64,000 bases of DNA from Symsagittifera roscoffensis. Its lineage: Eukaryota > Xenacoelomorpha > Acoela > Convolutidae. A model generated the notes under the pieces. That model was not told the DNA's origin. It did no database searches and saw only the letters and a program-made list of their open reading frames with translations. The translations under genes and the position numbers were made by a program. Positions 35,488 through 46,232 of this stretch are shown piece after piece; within the stretch, counting starts at the first letter, position 1; every line of letters begins with the position of its first letter. The stretch is from the NCBI RefSeq assembly GCF_963678635.1, contig NC_087070.1, forward strand, positions 18,073,318 through 18,137,317, given 5' to 3'.

Positions 35488-37856
35488 ATCGCATTGTGCT
35501 TTGCATTCAGTTAGTTTTAGAAAACACTGTTTGTGAATCGAAAGATAATTACAAATTCGGGATTTCCGCCGTGTGTAAGTTTCAGGAACAAACCGTATTG
35601 CCATTTTGCCTTCAACTGGGCAAGCCATCCTCTCAAGTTAGGTGGTCACATTCTTGATGCGACCCTATTCGACCCCTGATTTGACTTTGTCCGACCGGAA
35701 CTTTGAGTCGTCTGTCTCAATTTGGGTCGAAACAGGATTGTTTTTGAACAAATCGTCAGTTAAGCACTTCCGCCCGGGACCCAGTTTGCTTGCAGCAAAA
35801 AAAAACAATAAGAACCGTATTGTTGTACCTTGCCTGTTTTTTTTTCAGTCAATCTCTGTTTTTTTTCCATTACTCATCTAGCATAGTTCTCCACTCTGTT
35901 TTACATGCAAATTGTCATTTTTAGTTTGAAGCCTATTTAGGGCCCGTGCTATTGCGATACTAGGTTGCACAATAATCATCGCAATCTAATTTTGCCACTA
36001 ACTTTGTTTTCCTCATAAGCCATTTACCAATTTCAACCTCGAGTTTCGAAAACTCAGCAACAAAATAAATGATTAAAAGTTTTTTTAAAAGCAATCAGAT
36101 AGAAAAGCATGTATTATATGTTGGGAGCAACCTAGACGTTTAAAGGTTGTCACCGGATAGAAAACATCTTTTCAACAATTTCTGCGAGATCGTTACTGCG
36201 TCCTCTGGAAGAGTAAAATATGTTCTAAGTAAACGTAGCAAAAGGAATGCTTCCGATAGTTGAGTCCTTTAATCTTCATCCGTTTAATTCGGTAGAAAAA
36301 TTGATAGGTGCCGCCCACCAATACTAAAGTTGCATGGTATGCTCGTGAAACTGTCCAACCAACTTAAAAATTTAAAAGTTTGTAAATTAATAAAATTTAT
36401 ATTAAGTGTTGTCAAGCAAAGTTTTCCTTTAAGTACTTTAGATAATTGATAGGCTTCCTTGTCTACAAATTCATGGCTATGTGGTTGGCATCTAGCATTT
36501 ATTTTATATCTTCTGTTTTTCCATGAACTCCGTCTTCGTCATAATTTTGTAATTTTTTTTATTTGTCCTTAAGAAAGTATTCTATTGAATTCATGATTTA
36601 TAGAAGGAAAAGAAAGGAAAGGTAACCGCCTATTTTTATTAGAAAAAGTTTAAACTGTTTTTGAAAATAACAGATCTTCATTTGATTTTTGGTTTTACAG
36701 ACTCAATCAAAAATTGATTTAAATTTATTGTACACGGATTCAGTTTCTTCTGTGAAAAATTTTAGGCAAGTTCTTAATATTTGAATGAATTAGAGTTCCT
36801 GAAGTTTGGAAATTGTTTTTGTGATACCTAGATTCCGACATGTGAAAGGTTATCGTGCCCCACAAATTTTCTACAAAATTTATTCTTGACTATGAATCGA
36901 GTAACTGGTTTTGTGGAATACGTTTTGTTGAGGACTTTGGCTGGACTGAAGCCACTTGGATGTTTTTAAACAGGCTTTTCTTTTCCAATATTCAAAAACG
37001 TCTTCAGTTTCTTCTCTTCTTTTTTAAGACTGCTGTAACTTTTAATACCGAATATTCGTCGTCATCAAAATCGCCAGCCTCTGACGAGACATTAGTTACA
37101 CCACACCAACTTTTCTTAACATGGTTATTTACAGCAGGCTGATCCAATTGATTATATCAAGCGATATATACAAAAGCATGACCTTCGATAATAATTACTT
37201 TTTCCTTCTCAATTACAGTTTTCGGTAAATTGTACTTCAGACGCAATTACTGGACAGGCAAATTTTTTGCGAGAGAAATAGCGAGGCGACCTTTTCCAAA
37301 CTTTTCACCACGTTTTAGAAACTAACGTGGAATATCCAATGGATTACTTTACATTTTGTTTAGCACACTTTTTGCAGGCTCAAAATTGTTATTATTTTTC
37401 GTCAAAATTTGATAAGCGTTTTTTTTGTCTATGATAGCCAAGTTGAAAGGTTCATTTGGGGTTCAACATTTTTGTCTGTAAGTTATTCATACTATTAAAG
37501 AAAAAATCTCAGAAACGTATGGCGTTCAGCATTCATCTTCGGTTTTCTAACGAGCGTTTGATTTATACATTTCATCGGCAGAACGAAACCAATATGTTTT
37601 TTATCCCAGAGACTCCTTGAGAATTAATTTTTTGTTTCCCAACGCTAGAAAAAAAATAGAACGGATCTTTTTGTCGACTTCTTCGTTACGCTTGCCGTTA
37701 AAAGGCATCCTTTCTAGCTTGGTTCTCTTTTTTTCAATCTCGACTTCTCTTCTTAACCAATTTTTTTTTCCAGGTGATCTGCTTTCTTTCTGCTGATTCG
37801 CTTTCTGGTTCCTACTCTGTTTTTAGAATAATGATGTTTCAATGGTATTGAAGGGT
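35488..37856. other. AT-rich intergenic DNA
   Basis: A 95-codon frame at 36855-37142 (+) is Phe/Trp-rich and without a recognisable domain, and I could not tie it to promoter or splice signals. Nothing else was seen. Confidence 0.35.
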
Positions 37857-38056
37857 GGCTCTTTTTCCTTTTCCCCCACCTCACATAAGCATCATTTTTC
37901 TGGCTCAACGAGGGGTTTTACAAGCTTAGATTTGAATATCTTTGTTATAGCTTTATTAGTCTTAACGAATGATATTGAAGGGTTTTCTTTGTCGATGTTT
38001 TCTCTTTATGCTTATAAGAAACAATTGCGCCATTTTCCCCTTTTAATGGGAGAATA
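37857..38056. mobile_element. MITE with GGCTCTTTTTCC end, partial copy
   Basis: The left end GGCTCTTTTTCCTTTTCCCC and the following CACCTCACATAAGCATC match the family at 61293-61491. The right inverted terminus is not recognisable. Confidence 0.5.
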
Positions 38057-38141
38057 AATCGTATGATTCTACCTGAACATGAACACTGCCTTAGCGCTAG
38101 ATAGATTCGTTGTTAGATCTTTGCGCCATGAAGTTAAAATG

Positions 38142-38490
38142 AACAAGACTACTTGTATCAGGGAGAAGAAGCTTTTTTTTAGCTTGAGTTTTGTTTGTGA
38201 AAATCACCACCCCCTTGCGCCATATAAAAATCCAAATGATAAACTTTGAAATATATCGCGCTTTTTGTCCCTAATTGGCCAAAATGGCAATCTTTCAACC
38301 CCATAACTTTCCGAAAAATGATCACAGGTGAAACAACTTTTCAAATTTAAACTCAGGACAACGATACCTTTCGAATGATGCAAAAAAAATTCGTCAAAAA
38401 TGGCTACTTGAAAAGTCGAAATTTGTCTGAAGAAAAAAAACGCATCTCGAGCACAAATATTCCGTTACTTTTGTTACAAAGTCAGAACAA
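38142..38490 (+). mobile_element. Helentron-like non-autonomous element, copy 4 (internally deleted)
   Basis: It begins AACAAGACTACTTGTATCAG and ends CCGTTACTTTTGTTACAAAG then TCAGAACAAT. About 180 bp near the left end are missing relative to full copies, and both hairpins are damaged. Confidence 0.65.
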
Positions 38491-39014
38491 TCAGAATTAA
38501 ATTGGTGAATTGAATGAAATGTTTAATCTAACAATTGAACTAGCACTGCTGAACATTTCAAGTTGAAGGTAATGCATGAACAGTTAAAGTAATTACTTAT
38601 TAGTGATAACACGTAACCACAATGCTAAAATAAGGTTTTTTTTTCCAATTAATATTAATGTATTACTCATGTATTAATGCATGTATTACTTTCAATTTAA
38701 AATGAGCAATTTTAGTGCTAGTTCAATTGTTAGATTTAACATACGTTTTCATTCAGTTCATCGATTTACTTCTTTTCGTTTAAGCTCAAAAATTTAAGCT
38801 CAAAAGTTGTTCACAGTGCAATTTGCATGTTATTAATATTGCCAAAAATTGTTCGCCTGTTCATGCCGACACGTTTCAATGCAGTTTATAACATGAAAGG
38901 TCATTTTGAATAGATTTCATGTAATTAATTTCAGAAAATATTTAGAAAGGTCTGGAAAAAAGCTCTAAACACATTGTTTCAAACTTAAAATACTTAAATG
39001 TATCAGCAAAAACC

Positions 39015-39554
39015 AACAAGACTGCTCGTATCAGGGGGCGAAGCCCTCAATGATCCGACTGCTTTTTAAGGTTTATGGAGCAGTAATAACATTGTAAAAT
39101 TCAATGAAATAAAACAAAATGAAAAAAAATTTTTTTCTAAAATTTGAAATTTTTTATGAAAATCATCCCCCCACACGCCATATAAAGTACAAAAGGATAA
39201 ATTTCGCTCCTTGTAACAAACCATTTATGGCAAATAAGCTTCTTTTAACCAATTTGGAACGATTTCTAAGACGGATTAACTCTCCGCTTACGCGTTAATA
39301 GCGCGAAATATATCGCGCGTTAATTGTCCCAAATTGGCCAAAATGGCAATCTTAAAACCCCCAAAATTTTACGAAAAATGACCACAGGTGAAATATCTTT
39401 TCAAATTTGAGCTCAGGATAACAATGGCTTTCGAATGATATAAAAAAAAATTCCGTCAAAATTGGCTAGTTAAAAAGTCGAAATTTGTCTGAAGAAAAAA
39501 AAACCCACCCCGAGCACAAATATTCCGTTACTTTCGTATCGAAAGTCGGAACAA
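39015..39554 (+). mobile_element. Helentron-like non-autonomous element, copy 5
   Basis: This copy has the left end AACAAGACTGCTCGTATCAG, a left hairpin close to GGGCGAAGCCC, then CCGACTGC. The right hairpin is the perfect ACTTTCGTATCGAAAGT, followed by CGGAACAAT. It is non-coding and close in sequence to the copy 520 bp downstream. Confidence 0.8.
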
Positions 39555-40073
39555 TAATTTTTTTTTCCAGAATGGCTTGGCAGTTTAGCTTGTGTACCGA
39601 TAAGCAAAGTTAAAGAATGCATTTGAAAAGTTTGTTATCTAAAAACATATTTTCCTAAATGAAACTTTAAACTGCGTGTATGCACATAATTTGTATTTAG
39701 CAAAGTAGGTGCTTCGGAATCAACTGAGTGAATGGGTTGAGTTTAATTTCAACCAGAAAGGTAATCAACGCAGTTCCTATATGATGATAGGTCCGCATGG
39801 TTATCGCTAATTCCTTTAAATTAACTCGCAAATGAGGTAATGTGCGTCGAATTTCAAAGCAGTGGTTTGCAGTGTGAGGCTTCCCGACTCTTTTCCAGTA
39901 TCCCACCCCTCGTACAATTACAAAACAAAGCTGTTCAAGAACTGTTCACACAGCCATTTATATGTTAGAAATGTTGAAGAATTTTGTTTACCGGTTCACG
40001 CTGATACGTTTTAATGCAGTTTAACGTTAAAAGCCATTTTAAATAGACTTTCATACAATGAATTTCAGAATAA
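39555..40073. other. Spacer between two Helentron-like copies
   Basis: No supported gene; a 69-codon minus-strand frame at 39697-39906 lacks context. Both spacers upstream of copies 5 and 6 contain related text (for example GTTCA.GC.GA.ACGTTT.AATGCAGTTTA near 38858 and 39988). The two elements therefore probably sit in a duplicated segment. Confidence 0.45.
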
Positions 40074-40615
40074 AACAAGACTGCTCGTATCAGGGCGAAG
40101 CCCTGAATGTTCCGACTGCCTTTTAAGGTTTATGGAGCATTTGTAATAACATAAAAAAAATTATATTAAATGAAAAAAAAATGAATTTTTTTTTTCTAAA
40201 ACTTGAAATTATTTATAAAAATCATCCCCCCACACGCCATATAAAGTATAAGAAGATAGGTTTCGTTCCTTGTAACAAATCAATTATGGCAAACAAGCTT
40301 CGTTCAACCAATTTGGGACGATTTGTAAGACGGATTAAATCTTCGCTTACGCGTTAATAGCGCGAATTATATCGCGCGTTAATTGTCCCAAATTGGTGAA
40401 AAAAGGCAATCTTTAAACCCTCATTACTTTACGAAAAATGATCACAGGTGAAATATCTTTTCAAATTTGAGCTCAAGACAACAATATTTTTCGAATGATA
40501 TAAAAAAAACTCGGTCAAAAATGGCTAGTTAGAAAGTCGAAATTTGTCTGAAGAAAAAAAAACCCCACCCCGAGCACAAATATTCCGTTACTTTCGTATC
40601 GAAAGTCGGAACAAT
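40074..40615 (+). mobile_element. Helentron-like non-autonomous element, copy 6 (best preserved)
   Basis: Left end AACAAGACTGCTCGTATCAG, perfect stem-loop CAGGGCGAAGCCCTG, internal inverted-repeat arm TGTTCCGACT. Right side: perfect stem-loop ACTTTCGTATCGAAAGT overlapping the terminal arm AGTCGGAACA. Read on the minus strand this is the layout of Helentron-associated elements: a terminal arm with stem-loop at the 5' end, and an internal arm then stem-loop near the 3' end. A run of 13 G adjoins at 40622-40634. Confidence 0.8.
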
Positions 40616-40760
40616 AAAGTAGGGGGGGGGGGGGCTGGAAAAGAGCCGGCTTCCCCCTCACTCCTCCCATACTGGAGTTTCATGGAGAATGAATCGATTA
40701 TATTGGTTTTTCATTTTCAGTCTCTATGAAATTCAAAAATAATCGATTATATTTGATTAA

Positions 40761-40919
40761 ATACGCGTAAGCGGAGATTTAATCAGTCTTAGAAATCGTT
40801 CCAAATTGGTTGAAAGAAGCTTATTTGCCATAATTGGTTTGTTTCAAGGAACGAAATCTATCCTTTTGCCTTTTATATTCGTGTGGGGGGAAGATTTTCA
40901 TTAAAAAAATTCATTTTAT
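40761..40919 (-). repeat. Inverted fragment of the Helentron-like family
   Basis: CGCGTAAGCGGAGATTTAAT through GTGTGGGGGGAAGATTTTCA is the reverse complement of the left interior of the family. It has no terminus of its own. Confidence 0.65.
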
Positions 40920-40929
40920 TTGATTTCAA

Positions 40930-41130
40930 GGCTCTCTTTCCTTTCCCCCCCACCTCAAACGAGCTTCAATATATTAGTGTAACGAGTGGTTTTACGAGGT
41001 TGAGTATGAAGACCAAATATGTTTGTCGTGGCCTTATCGGCCTGTATGTAAATTTTCATAGCAATCGGACAATGTAATCAACAAATTTACATGTAAAAGT
41101 TTGCAGGTGGGGGGAAAAGAAAAAGGAGCC
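40930..41130. mobile_element. hAT-type MITE (GGCTCTTTTTCC family), full-length copy
   Basis: The ends GGCTCTCTTTCCTTTCCCCC and, read from the right, GGCTCCTTTTTCTTTTCCCC form inverted repeats of about 25 bp. The interior is nearly identical to 61293-61491 (for example TAACGAGTGGTTTTACGAGG). It lies between two pieces of the Helentron-like family, and no target duplication is seen. Confidence 0.75.
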
Positions 41131-41248
41131 CTCTCGAATTATACAATAAATTTTGTCAAAAATGGCTATATAAAAAGTCGAAATTTGTTTGAAGAAAACC
41201 ACCCGAGCATAAGTGTTCCGTTACTTTCGTTTCGAAAGTCGGAACAAT
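41131..41248 (+). repeat. 3' fragment of the Helentron-like family
   Basis: It matches the last ~120 bp of the family, ending in TACTTTCGTTTCGAAAGT and CGGAACAAT. It adjoins the MITE directly on its left. Confidence 0.65.
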
Positions 41249-41468
41249 GAACTTCGAATTCGATTTAAAAACGAATGTGGGATAGGAAAGGGCTATTGAA
41301 CAAGTGAACAAATTTATACAACATTTCTTACATGCAAAATGCGGTGTGAACAATTTTTAAACTGCCCAATTTTTTAATTTTCCGAGGGGGTGTGAAACAG
41401 GACAAGAGCCAAGAGCTCTTATTTGTAATGAAATCACAGACCTGGAGAATACCTTTAAACGATGTTTG

Positions 41469-41635
41469 TCTCTTTTACCTTTCCCCCTACCTCACATAAG
41501 CATCAATTTTATGTTACAAGGTTAATCATTTGTTAAGTCAGTTCGCACGCCAATTTTTGGTACATTCGGATAATATGAATATGAATAAAAATTCACCAAT
41601 AAAATTTTGCAGGTGGGGGGAAAACGAAAAAGATC
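41469..41635. mobile_element. MITE of the GGCTCTTTTTCC family, diverged copy
   Basis: Left CTCTTTTACCTTTCCCCCTA and right GCAGGTGGGGGGAAAACGAA are recognisable inverted ends. The interior is diverged and partly deleted. Confidence 0.55.
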
Positions 41636-41747
41636 CTAAGGTTTTGCATGGGAACAGTTTTGATTGGTAATTGGTAACCAGCTTTGATTTTCGTTTGAGC
41701 TTAGAAGAAAAAACAGAAAAAATGTATTATTTCAATAATTTTTAACT

Positions 41748-41753
41748 TTATTT
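41748..41753 (-). terminator. Poly(A) signal of the small secreted-peptide gene
   Basis: AATAAA on the minus strand lies 70 nt after the stop codon of the gene at 41823-42014, a normal spacing for a short 3' UTR. Confidence 0.5.
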
Positions 41754-41822
41754 GTACAGTAAAAAAAATTTAAAACATCATGAAGCAGCATCATTGCCTC
41801 GATTACACTCGGTCTCTTCAAT

Positions 41823-42014
41823 TTAGTTGAGATCTCTCTTTACTCTCTTTCCCTTCTTCCAAGCGCAAGTTCCAGTTGTCAGATCGCAATAGGTTCTATA
41901 GGGTCCGTAGTCATCGCATTCCCAGTCCATCGTACAACTAGTTCCATACCCACTGCTACCTGATACAGCGACAATCGTCAAACACAGAACAAGAATGGAC
42001 AGTTTCAAAGACAT
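41823..42014 (-). CDS. Small secreted cysteine-containing peptide, 63 residues
   Basis: I chose the ATG at 42014 because it starts a textbook signal peptide (MSLKLSILVLCLTIVAVSG); the frame is open further upstream but that part looks non-coding. After likely cleavage near residue 19-22, the mature part has four cysteines with spacing C-x5-C-x9-C-x6-C, probably two disulfides, with acidic and tyrosine residues between. The C-terminus is strongly basic with KK, GKR and VKR sites, which suggests proprotein processing. GKR could give an amidated end. The gene is intronless and AATAAA follows the stop. The family is not recognised; a peptide hormone, antimicrobial or secreted matrix peptide are all possible. 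Confidence 0.65.
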   Translation of the reverse strand: MSLKLSILVLCLTIVAVSGSSGYGTSCTMDWECDDYGPYRTYCDLTTGTCAWKKGKRVKRDLN

Positions 42015-42407
42015 AGCTGAGATGTACCTATAAACCCCACTTGAATCAAATTTTATGCAAGTCAATAAATAAGTTTTTGTTGGTTTGTGGCTAATGGTTC
42101 TTTTCATATCCCCACATTTTAAATTGTCAATTGTTTCAGTTGTCTGACGTGTTATTATGGCAGAATGCGTGATTTTACTATATAAGGTACGGAGAAGAAA
42201 TGTTTTTGCAATAGTTAGTTTGTTCACCTTGCAAAGTTTCATTACATAATGACAACGTAAAATTGGTTATTCAAAAGTGAAATTCAAAAGTAGTGGGGTA
42301 GAAGTGAAAAAAAGTTAAATTCATTTATTGAGCAGTCTTTAATTTAACGTAATTGGGGTTGTAGGAACAAACTACAGACTAATCAACAAATAAAATTTTA
42401 TTAAGCC

Positions 42408-42411
42408 ATAG
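42408..42411. other. Target-site duplication, left copy (ATAG)
   Basis: ATAG directly precedes the LTR TGAGT and is repeated right after the other LTR at 60942-60945. Four-base duplications are usual for Ty3/gypsy-type integrases. Confidence 0.7.
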
Positions 42412-42821
42412 TGAGTAAGGACCGATGTGGTTAACTCATAGAGTAATTTCGGATAGGGTACACCGTCTGCTCGTCACGCTATCTTATTTTCGGCCGGATA
42501 GATTCGTGCAACTTCTTAGTCTAATACCGATCCTAATCTTACTCTTATACTATCTAGTCTCAGGTTGTTTAACTAGTCTCTGCTAGGCTCAATAGATCTA
42601 GGGTATGCTGGTTTATTGCGGCTGCTGAAGTTCTCTTGGAGAGGCAACTAATATATAAGTTAAATTCAAATCTCTCTGGTGCTGAAATTACAAGTAATTT
42701 CAGCACTTACAAATAAGTGGGTTGTTAGTTAGATGGATCATGATTGGTTAATATTAAATACTTTACAGTGGTAAAATATCTAATTTATCCAATCATAAAA
42801 TATAGTTTAGATCAGGTTCCA
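42412..42821 (-). repeat. 3' LTR of the 18.5-kb element
   Basis: It differs from the LTR at 60532-60941 at about 10 of 410 positions by eye. Minus-strand AATAAA lies at 42617-42612, and the 28-bp palindrome at 42679-42706 is perfect. The preceding CCGGATGGG is the best polypurine candidate. Confidence 0.95.
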
Positions 42822-44377
42822 CCCATCCGGGTTTTACAGAGTTTTTTAGAATTATCTTTCTGCAATTCAAAGGATGGATGATGGACGCTGGTATTTGGCG
42901 AACATCGTACTCTTGTCCGGTTTCTCTTGTTAGAGAAGTTCCAGGACGCTGGAGTGAGGGGCATCAATCGTTGTGTCTTCTTGTTACAACGATGATGTTT
43001 CCCAATGAAATCAATCTGATTTCAGAATGGTTTGCTATGACGGGTTTTTCTGTTTTTTGTAGAGAACTTCTTTTGTGTTCGACCTCGTCTGGGAATGGCG
43101 TGGAGATTGTGCGTGGAGGAGATGCCTTGTAACTCGGATCTGTACGTATACTTGAACATCGAGGTGGTCATTGGTCTAGTTCAATGAAGTCCTTTTCTGC
43201 GAAGTCAAGTCGTACTCTAAATCCTTTGAATTTGTGATTGTGGACGGCATATCGGTTTGTGGTTGGCCATTCTTTTTTAAGTGTAGTGGGGTCATTTTGT
43301 CTTTGGATGTTCGTCTTTGTTGTTGTGTGCTGATCTATATACTGCAAAGTATAGTTAACATTTTATAAAAATTTTATTAGTTCAGTGTTTTAATTATGAT
43401 TTTGTTTAGTTGTTTTCACAAAAGCATTTTGTTTTTGTTCGGTTATTTTGAAGAGTTACTCACCCTTGAGTACCTCTTATTAAAAATAGAAGTGCGGTCA
43501 CAAAGCGTGGATGTAGCGCGGTGGGTTAGGCCGGCTATAGAGCATGCTCAGGACGTCCTCTCTGGTGAGTTAGGCCAGGAGTGGGAGTATGATTTCGTGC
43601 GGTTTCTGTGAGAGGTCCTGTTATGTGATAACGTTTTATATTGGGTTTATGGTGGTTTTTCTTATGTTTCGTTGGTTGTGTCCTTTTTTCAAAAATCGAA
43701 TTGTTTTTGTTATGGGTTTGTCTTTCGACTTTTTTGTGTTTTATTATTTCTTTCTTAGACTTTATAATAGTCTTCAAAAGAATAAATTATCCAGTTTTAA
43801 ACTGGGTTAATCCGGTTTGGGTACCGTTGGTTTTCTTTTCTTAGTCATGCTGTTATACTGTGATTTGTGGTGTTTAGTAAGCTGCATTGGTTAGTTTTGT
43901 TTAGTATATAATTCCTTTCCAACCGGGTTAAAGGAAAGTTTGAAACTTGTTATCGTGTGTTAGAGTTGTTGAGTGTGAAAACTTGAAACTGAAATTCTTT
44001 TTTTAAACAATTCTTCGTGGGCGAGCTGTGCGAGTTTGGATAGAGTTCTTGTGCGAGTGAATGAAAATATCAAAAGGTTAGTACTGCATTTTCATTTTAT
44101 TAATTTACTACAGAGAATTTTAATTTTACTGCAATTTTTGGGGAGAATTTAAATTACAAATTTTCATTTTTTATGAAGTTTACTGCTTTTGGGGAAACAA
44201 TTTATAAATTAATTTACTACATTTGCTATAAATTTTATCGGTTTATCTTGTGGAAAAAATTAGTGAAGTGAAGAGTTTTAACAAGTTTATTTTTTATTTT
44301 GCTTTTTTGTTTCTTCAGATGATCCTGGTATGAAGACTAAAGATCTAAATGAAACATGAGTAAAGAATGTTTAGTAT
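42822..44377 (-). other. Non-coding tract between accessory ORF and 3' LTR
   Basis: This is the counterpart of 2380-3995. It keeps the donor-like CAG/GTAAGT just inside the end of the accessory ORF (about 44427-44420) and several GCAGTAAA or GTAGTAAA motifs at about 44075-44225. On the opposite strand a 73-codon hydrophobic frame (43589-43810) matches that at 3003-3224 in length. Confidence 0.6.
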
Positions 44378-46232
44378 TTATTTTACATTTATTAGTGAAA
44401 AATATGTATAAATTATACTTACCTGATAGTCATCGGGGAAAAAACCGTGGGGGAAGATGTCGTGTATTATGTCGGAGTTTGTTTGTAATTTTGCTAGTAT
44501 GCGAATGATGTTTTTAGTTTGAAGCAGTGGCCAAAGCAATTGAAGTGCTTTAATAGTTTTTAGTTCTTCAGTGCCAACTGCAAACTCATAAGGTGTGTTT
44601 TGAATGAGGTTATATAATTTGTGGTTGTATTTAGTGTTGTGGATGAATTCTAATATAGGGATTTCTATAGGTTGGATAAATTCATGTGGGATAAGGAAGG
44701 GTCTGGATTCTTCTGCGTTAAAGGTCTTCGTGATGGGACAAAATATATACATTTGGGTTATGGGATCATAATTGCGGAGGATGCCGTGAAGGTTAGTATC
44801 TTTGATGCAATATGTGAAATTTAGAAAAAATGGTGAAGTGTATTTAGAGTTAAGAAACTGAAAACGGTGGTGTGGTTGTCTTGATGGAGTGTGTAGATCA
44901 AAATGATTTTGTATGAAGCGATAGTATGTATATGTGTGGGTTTGTTTAGTGCGTAACATAATGTCGTGTGAGCAGTGCAAATCGCGTTCATGTGGTGCAA
45001 GGAAGTGGAAGGTTAGTGAAAATAATTGAAATTTTTCTTTAAAACTTTCGTAAGCTTGCATGTCGGTTAGTGCTTCAGAAATGATGTGATCAAATTTTCG
45101 ATCAAATATATTGAGTGTAAATACATATGGTGTTTTGATGAAAAATTTTTCTGTTAGTTGTGGGTTAGCGAAGCGATCATCATCTAAAAATTGGTCTTGG
45201 TTAGTTCGGATGATGTTATGATCGTAATATTCTAGCGTAAATTCGGTAGCTCCGGGTGCAGTGAATGTTTTTAGTGATTTTTATATCCTACATAAGTAAA
45301 TTGTCTATGTGTTAGTGGTGTGGTGAGTCCATACCGCATATCTTGATTTTTGTCTATATCGTTATGAGTATTTGATAATGGTAGGCAAAGGGGATTAGTA
45401 AAATGATAATATGATGTCCAATGAAGTGTAGGCATTAAAACATGTTCATCTACGAAACTACGTGTGTCGTTAGTGTCATGAGGGGCGTCTAAAGTATATT
45501 GTGGAAATGAAGGTAAGGTGATTGCTAGAAAATCTTTCGTGTTAGTGTGATGTGGATGATTAATAATTCACGGGCTGTTCCTGGTTTGGTTGGGAATGGA
45601 TGGTTTGGGAATTTTCTCTTAAAAGTGCGATAAGCTCTATTAGTGCTATTTGATGATTCGGTGGATGTGGATGATTGTGCTAATGATGCAGAATAAGCTG
45701 AGGAGGGTGTAGGGGTAGGTGGGTTTGAGGATTCTATTGTGGAAGAAATCTGATTTATAGTGGGGGTGCTAGGGTGTAATAGTTGTTGTTGTAGAGTGAT
45801 AAAATTATCGAGTTCTTGGGAGATTTGGGGAATATCTGGAGAATTGGATGATCGGTCTGAATGAAATGAAGAGTAGGTTGGGGTTACTTGTGAAGCATAA
45901 GAGGGTGTAGAAATGGATGGGAGTGGGTTATTTGGTGGGATTGGTTGAATAGGGGGTTTTGAAAAAACTGAGGAGTTGGTTTGAAAATTATTGGATGGAG
46001 ATGGTTCGAAGTCTGCAAATTCATCAGGGGTTTCAATATTAGGGTTATTGAGTTGTGAAATGGAGTATAAAACTGAAATATTTGAATTAGTGTCTGAATT
46101 CATGCCTGATGTTATATTACTAGTTGGGAAATCGGGTGGCGTGAAAGCAAAAAGTGGAATTATTGTAATTGGAGTGTTGAGGTTGGTTGGATGGGAATTT
46201 GAGCGGTGTAGGGATCCAAGTTGTCGGCTCAT
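44378..46232 (-). pseudogene. Accessory ORF of the LTR element (broken copy)
   Basis: The N-terminal Ser/Pro/Thr/Asn-rich part is open from ATG 46232 to about 45525, including the position where the plus-strand copy has a stop. A frameshift occurs near 45550-45540, and another, a lost A in a run of A, near 45283. The C-terminal part is open from 45061 and runs past the stop position used in the other copy because TAA is TAT here, adding about 17 codons across the donor-like site to a stop at 44378. The start overlaps the envelope stop as ATGA. Function is unknown. Confidence 0.65.

Noticed and set aside
36855-37142. 95-codon frame as a host gene
   Set aside because: Low-complexity Phe-rich product without promoter, splice sites or recognisable motif.
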